Shown piece after piece: positions 21,472 to 22,814 of a stretch of DNA of 22,814 nucleotides. The notes under the pieces were generated by a model. The model saw only the letters and a program-made list of their open reading frames with translations. It had not been told where the DNA came from and searched no databases. Each line of letters starts with the position of its first letter. Within the stretch, counting starts at the first letter, position 1. Made by a program: the position numbers and the translations under genes. Source of the stretch: CAZTCJ01 sp964612085 (lineage in GTDB: Bacteria; Pseudomonadota; Alphaproteobacteria; JAJFIK01); the NCBI GenBank assembly GCA_964612085.1, contig CAZTCJ010000063.1, forward strand, positions 1 to 22,814, written 5' to 3'.

Positions 21472-22625
21472 TGTTCGATATGGGAGCCCATGCCGGCGGC
21501 TGGCGGTCTAACAACGGATTGCGCCGCAAGCTGCTCGAATTCAACTGGGCCTTTTTGTTCCTGCTCTGCGTCATCGCCTGTTACGGCTTTCTGATGCTCT
21601 ACTCCGTGGCCAAAGGGTTACATCCCTGGGCCATGCCGCAAATGATCCGCTTCGGGATCGGCGCGGGCCTGATGATCGTTGTGGCGCTGATCGATGTGCG
21701 GGTATGGATGGGGCTGGCCTATCCGGCCTATGCGGTCGCGCTTATTCTGCTCATCGGTGTGGAGCTGTTCGGCACCGTGGGCATGGGGGCCCAGCGCTGG
21801 ATCGATCTGGGCATCATCCAGCTTCAGCCCTCGGAGATCATGAAAGTGGCGCTGGTGCTGGCCCTGGCGCGCTATTTTCACAATCTGACCCTCGATGAGG
21901 TGTCCCATCCGCTGGCGATCTTGCCGCCCATCGCCATGATCCTGGCGCCCGTCGGGCTAACGTTGATCCAGCCCGATCTGGGGACGGCGGTTCTGCTCGC
22001 GGCGGGCGGCGCGTCCATCCTGTTCCTGGCGGGGATTCACTGGGCCTATATCGTGGGTTCGGTGGCCGCCGTGATGGCGGCGATTCCGATCGGCTGGCAG
22101 TTCCTGCATGACTATCAGCGGGAACGGGTGTTCACCTTTCTCGATCCGGAACGCGATCCGTTAGGGGCGGGCTATCACATTCTCCAGTCGAAAATCGCGC
22201 TGGGCTCGGGCGGCCTGTTCGGCAAGGGCTTTCAGGCCGGCACCCAATCCCAATTGAACTTCCTGCCGGAAAAACAGACCGACTTCATCTTCACGTCGCT
22301 CGCCGAGGAGCTGGGCCTTGTGGGCGCGGGCAGCCTGCTGGTGCTCTATATGCTGGTCACGGCCTATATCATCAGCGTCGCCATGCGCTCGCGCAACCAT
22401 TTCGGCCGGCTCGTGGCCATGGGCGTGGTCGTCACCTTCCTGCTTTACATCTTCATCAACACGGCCATGGTGATGGGCCTGTTGCCGGTGGTGGGCGTGC
22501 CCTTGCCGCTCGTCTCCTATGGCGGCACCTCCATGCTGACATTGATGATCAGCTTCGGCCTGGTGATGAGCGTCTATATCCACCGTCAGGAAGAAATGGT
22601 GCGCAAGCCCTTGTCGCTCTGGTGA
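21468..22625 (+). CDS. rodA: Peptidoglycan glycosyltransferase RodA (SEDS family)
   Basis: RodA polymerises lipid II into glycan strands during elongation, working with PBP2. The 385-aa product is polytopic, about ten membrane segments. SEDS signatures are present: QLQPSEIMKVALVLALAR, LIQPDLGTAVLL, FLPEKQTDFIFTSLAEELG with the essential Asp at 272, and VPLPLVSYGGTSML near the C-terminus. Two ATGs, 21468 and 21471, are adjacent. GGG at 21457-21459 gives eight-base spacing to the first. It is the last gene of the rod-shape operon. Confidence 0.97.
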   Translation: MMFDMGAHAGGWRSNNGLRRKLLEFNWAFLFLLCVIACYGFLMLYSVAKGLHPWAMPQMIRFGIGAGLMIVVALIDVRVWMGLAYPAYAVALILLIGVELFGTVGMGAQRWIDLGIIQLQPSEIMKVALVLALARYFHNLTLDEVSHPLAILPPIAMILAPVGLTLIQPDLGTAVLLAAGGASILFLAGIHWAYIVGSVAAVMAAIPIGWQFLHDYQRERVFTFLDPERDPLGAGYHILQSKIALGSGGLFGKGFQAGTQSQLNFLPEKQTDFIFTSLAEELGLVGAGSLLVLYMLVTAYIISVAMRSRNHFGRLVAMGVVVTFLLYIFINTAMVMGLLPVVGVPLPLVSYGGTSMLTLMISFGLVMSVYIHRQEEMVRKPLSLW

Positions 22626-22689
22626 GCGCTTGCTGCACGGCTTGTTTTCTCCCGGCAAAAGCCTATGTCGTGACTTTCGCGGATTGTTC

Positions 22690-22718
22690 TAGACGGACAA
22701 AGCAGGGTTTGCTACATC
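22690..22718 (+). promoter_or_regulatory. Candidate promoter for tRNA-Lys
   Basis: TAGACG (22690-22695) is followed after 17 bases by TACATC (22713-22718). Transcription would then start about 8-10 bases before the mature tRNA. The match to consensus is partial (TxGAC in the -35), so this is a positional guess. No clear terminator for rodA was seen in 22626-22689. Confidence 0.33.
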
Positions 22719-22733
22719 CCGGATCCCGCAAGC

Positions 22734-22809
<76 letters not shown>

Positions 22810-22814
22810 AATTT

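Overview
The window looks like a chromosomal segment of an alphaproteobacterium. It is GC-rich, and the proteins (HflK/HflC/DegP, Mrp, MreBCD-PBP2-RodA, YfcG-like GST) and their grouping (thyA-folA, hflK-hflC-degP, serB-miaA) fit that class. The order or genus cannot be fixed from the sequence alone. Most of the window is housekeeping DNA, with accessory material mainly at 3.2-6.3 kb and 12.4-16.7 kb.

Left part (1-6.3 kb): a minus-strand YfcG-like GST lies divergent to a tightly coupled plus-strand set, thyA, folA and an SMP-30/gluconolactonase-like gene. Two nested extragenic palindromes follow. Then a minus-strand group is transcribed toward them: SAM-dependent methyltransferase, Mrp/ApbC ATPase, and a degenerate nucleotidyltransferase-like protein of unknown job.

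Middle (6.3-13.2 kb): hflK-hflC-degP encode the membrane SPFH complex that controls FtsH and a periplasmic protease, ending in a bidirectional hairpin terminator. serB (minus) and miaA (plus) diverge from a 43-bp gap. After miaA comes a structured 316-base leader and then an IlvN-like ACT-domain protein. No acetolactate synthase large subunit is present, and the valine-contact residues of the ACT domain are replaced.

Right part (13.2-22.8 kb): an 833-aa RTX protein (minus) carries 22 uninterrupted nonapeptides, with Arg in every second repeat over the first fifteen. A gene-poor kilobase with several dyads leads into the rod-shape cluster mreB-mreC-mreD-mrdA-rodA, which directs lateral-wall peptidoglycan synthesis. 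mreB is interrupted by one in-frame TAA at codon 209 while everything after it stays aligned to the family. A 24-codon ORF with a strong ribosome binding site bridges mrdA and rodA. A tRNA-Lys(CUU) closes the window.

The most notable observations are the single nonsense codon in otherwise intact mreB, the orphan IlvN-like gene with its structured leader, the paired TTAmC-N8-GkTAA dyads upstream of mreB, and the alternating-Arg RTX array. I found no CRISPR array, insertion sequence, prophage or recognisable new defence system.
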